Positions 5,301-5,471 of a stretch of 5,471 nucleotides of DNA are shown one piece after another. The stretch lies in assembly GCA_049794535.1 (NCBI GenBank), contig JBARCX010000329.1:1-5471 (forward strand). The letters are read 5' to 3'. The position numbers and the translations under genes were made by a program. The first letter of the stretch is position 1. Every line of letters begins with the position of its first letter. The notes beneath the pieces were generated by a model. It worked only from the letters and a program-made list of their open reading frames with translations, was not told the DNA's origin and ran no database searches. The DNA is from JBARCX01 sp049794535 (GTDB lineage Bacteria > Pseudomonadota > Gammaproteobacteria > Xanthomonadales > Rhodanobacteraceae).

Positions 5301-5471
5301 AGCCGTCCGATCACGAGCGTCTGTCGCTGCCGTTTGCCCGCGGTAGTAACGCAGCGCCATACAACGGCTATGGACTGGGGCTGGCAATCGTCACGCAGAT
5401 TCTGGAACGCATGGACAGCCGCCTGAATATCGAGGCCGCCCCCAGTGGCGGTAGCCGCTTCGGTTTTGTGC
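2399..5471 (+). CDS. Periplasmic-propeller sensor histidine kinase (3' end outside window)
   Basis: 1024 residues are visible with no stop. I chose GTG 2399 because residues 1-32 then form a good signal peptide (Arg/His-rich start, core FAFMGWLLLSGLM, LAA|Q cut). ATG 2441 would lack the charged start. No clear Shine-Dalgarno precedes either. Residues 35-640 carry fourteen Reg_prop-like blades of the DxxGxxWxGTxxGL type, with tryptophans near 62, 103, 145, 194, 235, (279, Val), 321, 374, 416, 456, 498, 539, 585 and 628, so probably two seven-bladed propellers. Residues about 675-750 form a Y_Y_Y domain (FRYRL, D.DW, LPPGNYRFEL). One membrane helix spans about 757-776, then a linker helix. HisKA has H816 in SHDLRSPL. 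HATPase_c shows N926/N930, DSGIG 962-966 and GYGLGL 990-995, so the kinase looks active. It senses a periplasmic ligand and autophosphorylates in the cytoplasm. Related proteins often add receiver and helix-turn-helix domains, which would lie beyond the window. Related systems commonly detect glycans; the ligand here is unknown. Confidence 0.93.
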   Translation, partial: MLSHRSARAWRFAFMGWLLLSGLMSPTKMLAAQLPLTVYDQSSGLTSLSVVRIHQDREGFVWVGTEKGLYRFDGVAFNQVGAEQGFQVSEVISFAEDAKGRLWVGSRAGLQLRENERFGWVRPEDKPWVADRGQTLAANEDGGMWLVSGNHLLLLTSDAQGDWHARSPFNNEQLRDLPGLSQVSAVFYRHGTIWFGCGPELCSLHDGQLHRYGPSTNVPADKWLGFLGASDGSLWVRGIHTVRVLAEGGDAFIARDMPGHSADVAASSIDIAQDHEGRVLTRSSLGLARWNGQRWELFGTDDGLPKVGVSSLIVDQDDTIWMGTYGRGLLHWSSRDAVENWTASQGLSGSLIWSITRARSDSTGSDSVGSGSVWVADDWGENVIAPSQDRAQAWPLKVAPPHQTRTVLAAADGSVWYFLFDGRVLHYEPASGDTRLVATLPFLVRGAFQDSHGQFWAYTLGGLYGIDALSGQVERAAPGLIPTSMCSDLAEDGVGRLWLACSSGLFRYAAGRWSQVHILPQESLGGFESVQVTPDGRLWLSTLQPGLLVGQASDADSVNLTSVADPLIADSRVYFLRTDRRGRLWVGGNNGVDVLDGERWTRLDTRDGLLWNETNHGAFYADQDGSVWIGTPMGLSHLLKPEELLAPRQIHPLLVSAQYGTRELDQQGQQVDFDAGGALVLRFAVLGNSSGSPVRFRYRLSNIDNDWVEASARELRYASLPPGNYRFELQTIDENQRRLSAPISLTFTLSPPWWRSNLAYAVAVLLALAAIVLAWRWRVRLLVRHAQRLEQAVAVRTGQLQNAMRARSMLLARISHDLRSPLAGIIDCVRQWRGGDAHRDYPGLIESSARQQLDLIDELLEFSRDELADLELVESPGYLYAFLQGLVEHAVLHAEKHRNRFECRYAENLPALVKLDFRRLRQVLMNLIGNAAKFTDDGYILFTVTATPLQPGRVQLHFMVEDSGIGIEPSDHERLSLPFARGSNAAPYNGYGLGLAIVTQILERMDSRLNIEAAPSGGSRFGFV
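3479..3508 (+). repeat. Tandem 15-bp repeat coding for DSTGS-DSVGS
   Basis: Inside the kinase gene, two in-frame 15-base units (3479-3493 and 3494-3508) encode residues 361-365 DSTGS and 366-370 DSVGS, followed by another GS. The units begin GATTCG and end GGCTC plus one base, and differ at a few bases between. The Ser/Gly/Asp-rich insert precedes the VWVADDWG strand of about the eighth blade, roughly where the two seven-bladed propellers would join. It probably forms a flexible surface loop created by local duplication. Confidence 0.6.

Overview
The window holds two long genes on the + strand, the 3' end of a third, and two hairpin-rich intergenic stretches. Base composition is moderately GC-rich with strong G/C preference at third codon positions. 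The pairing of a secreted protein with a periplasmic beta-propeller sensor kinase fits a Gram-negative bacterium. A gammaproteobacterium of the Xanthomonadales type (Rhodanobacter/Dyella-like) is my best guess. That is an inference from style, not from a marker gene.

Layout. (1) Positions 1-99 are the last 32 codons and the stop of an unidentified gene with highly selected codons. (2) Positions 100-410 are non-coding and contain several inverted repeats, including a perfect 9-bp and a perfect 10-bp stem. (3) Positions 411-2003 encode a 530-residue exported protein. It has a LolA-like beta-rich N-terminal half and a metallo-beta-lactamase-like C-terminal half whose metal site is largely destroyed by substitution. 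(4) Positions 2004-2398 are non-coding with five more inverted repeats. The last, a 15-position arm pair at 2353-2389, ends 9 bases before the chosen start of the next gene. (5) Positions 2399 to the window end encode the first 1024 residues of a large sensor histidine kinase. Its order is signal peptide, fourteen Reg_prop-type blades (probably two seven-bladed propellers), Y_Y_Y domain, one transmembrane helix, HisKA, and an almost complete HATPase_c. The gene runs off the window, so I cannot see whether a receiver or DNA-binding domain follows.

How the parts may work together. The kinase architecture is that of the periplasmic-propeller sensors best known from hybrid two-component systems that detect glycans or glycan fragments. 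The exported pseudo-hydrolase directly upstream has lost most catalytic metal ligands. It could therefore be a ligand-binding or sensor-accessory protein rather than an enzyme. This link rests only on adjacency, orientation and shared periplasmic location. The 395-bp gap argues against a simple tight operon. No mobile elements, rRNA, tRNA or CRISPR arrays were seen.
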